Positions 19,176-20,329 of a stretch of DNA of 20,329 nucleotides are shown here, one piece after another. This stretch comes from Intoshia linei. Taxonomy: Eukaryota > Orthonectida > Rhopaluridae. Location: positions 1-20,329 of the forward strand of contig LWCA01000689.1 of the NCBI GenBank assembly GCA_001642005.1, written 5' to 3'. The notes below the pieces were generated by a model. That model had not been told where the DNA came from, did no database searches, and worked only from the letters and a program-made list of their open reading frames with translations. The position numbers were made by a program, and so were the translations under genes. Positions within the stretch are counted from its first letter, which is position 1. Each line of letters opens with the position of its first letter.

Positions 19176-19694
19176 AAATTGAATTGTTGATCTTGTTCCT
19201 AAATATATTACAATATTAATAATTAAATTATAAATACGTAATATGATTTGACGGTGTTTCATCTAAATTTAAAAAATTATTTTATAATTAATTCTAGGAT
19301 TTTTAAATTTTTATTTTCTGGCACTTAACTCAAAATACTCTACATGGAGTTGGATTATAAAAATTCTGTTAAATAGGACCTTTACTACATCATAAATTAT
19401 TATATATTAGATAATGCCCAAAATTAGATTAAAAAATTTTTGCTTATTTTTTATTATAATTAATACTTATTAAAGAGCCGTAATATATGTTTTAGTGGAT
19501 ATAATTTTGCTAAATTTAACTTTTTTTAATCTAGAAGAGATGGTTCAAAAAAGGTAGAGAATTCGTCGTAAACATTACTATAAATTTTGATGAGTTGTGG
19601 TATACTACAAAAGGTATTTGAAAAGTTTTCATAGTTATTATTTATATGCCAATATACCTGTAACTGTTGTGTTTGCTCTATTATTTTTTTCCAT
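19176..19694 (-). CDS. Alternative 5' exons of the AT-hook gene
   Basis: ATG at 19694 opens MEKNNRANTTVT and splices at 19658 (donor GTATAT) in phase 1 to 19198-19176 (GTRSTIQF). That exon ends at a GTAATA donor in phase 0 and joins the 19061 exon (KNKYIEIHVATP) in frame, giving 246 aa. The simpler model starts at the ATG at 19158 with a 27 nt exon. Both use canonical sites, so they may be true alternatives or one may be spurious. Confidence 0.5.
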
Positions 19695-20329
19695 AATTAA
19701 ATAATAATATAAAAAGGAGTTTTCAAAGTTGACTAAAATAACTTTATTATCTTATACTTAGGTAAAACAATATTTATTTACTGAATAGCGTTATTCTACA
19801 TCTTTAATCGATATATTTATACATACGTGTAGCTTACTAAGCTTAGATTAGTAACATACAGGCTCAACTTTTCAGTTTGTTGGCAAAATTGTGTAGCAAA
19901 AAATTAGTTGAGAAATATCAAGATTTTATCTACATCAGAAGCGATTATGACATTGTGATAATTGTAACGCTTTGTTAGCGATACACATAATTGCGGAAAA
20001 TCGGGTATTTTACATTTATTAATTAAGTAAATGTATATAACAAGCATCTTAACTTCCATTAACTTAAAATTTTCTAATACAGGTTAATTCCTCGTTAACA
20101 GAATTTTTGGTCCTGAAAAAAATCCCATTCTCATTAATGGATTTTTTTATAAATAATGTGCTATACGTTCAAATAATAAATTTTTTGATTTTCATTCCAT
20201 TTAACATATCATTTTTTTAACTGGTCATTTATTTAATGATTTTATATCATATAATTAATCGTCAATTACTTAACAATGTTAAAATAACAAATATAAACAA
20301 AAATTTATTATTTTTTATACAGAACTATA
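19695..20329. other. Right-edge stretch without a recognised gene
   Basis: AT-rich sequence upstream of the AT-hook gene's possible first exon. I see no exon with both a good frame and matching splice sites, and no RNA gene or named element. It may hold the promoter of the minus-strand gene. Confidence 0.5.

Noticed and set aside
1-20329. CRISPR arrays, bacterial operons, tRNA or rRNA genes
   Set aside because: No array with regular spacers, no cloverleaf or rRNA core recognised; all confident genes are spliced eukaryotic genes.

Overview
This is an AT-rich (roughly three-quarters A+T by eye) nuclear fragment from a metazoan, most likely an arthropod. Spliced genes for conserved animal cell-division proteins, GT-AG introns, and decayed piggyBac-, hAT- and pogo-like DNA transposons all point that way. 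Many introns are only 28-50 bp. That recalls insects with miniaturised introns such as Strepsiptera, but the host assignment is inference and I cannot name the species.

Layout. (1) 238-1645, minus strand: the first four exons of the cohesin kleisin RAD21; its C-terminus lies beyond the left edge. (2) 1646-2252: short divergent spacer, presumably a shared promoter. (3) 2253-8956, plus strand: a complete ECT2/Pebble RhoGEF (BRCT-BRCT-DH-PH-basic tail, 918 aa) in two exons. Its single 3.9 kb intron is filled by a dead piggyBac element (5610-8315) with intact TTAA ends, itself apparently inserted into an older hAT-like element. (4) 9012-15965, minus strand: a second, strongly diverged ECT2-family gene of at least 15 small exons, never longer than about 94 codons, which can only be seen by splicing. 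It has DH, PH and the ECT2-type tail, but no BRCT exons that I can find. The two ECT2 genes face tail to tail with 55 bp between stop codons. (5) 16987-19158 (or to 19694), minus strand: a complete seven- or eight-exon gene for a small coiled-coil protein ending in an AT-hook. I do not recognise it. (6) 19695-20329: no gene seen.

How the genes relate. RAD21 (sister-chromatid cohesion) and ECT2 (RhoA activation for cytokinesis) are both mitotic genes sharing one 607 bp spacer. The second RhoGEF keeps the exchange module but seems to lack the BRCT module that ties ECT2 to the centralspindlin signal. If functional, it would be an ECT2 derivative with separate control. The long introns and gene-poor stretches hold minisatellites, dispersed repeats, MITEs and hairpins. 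All splice models were built by hand from reading-frame phase and from alignment by eye of the two ECT2 copies. One junction in the second copy does not keep frame.
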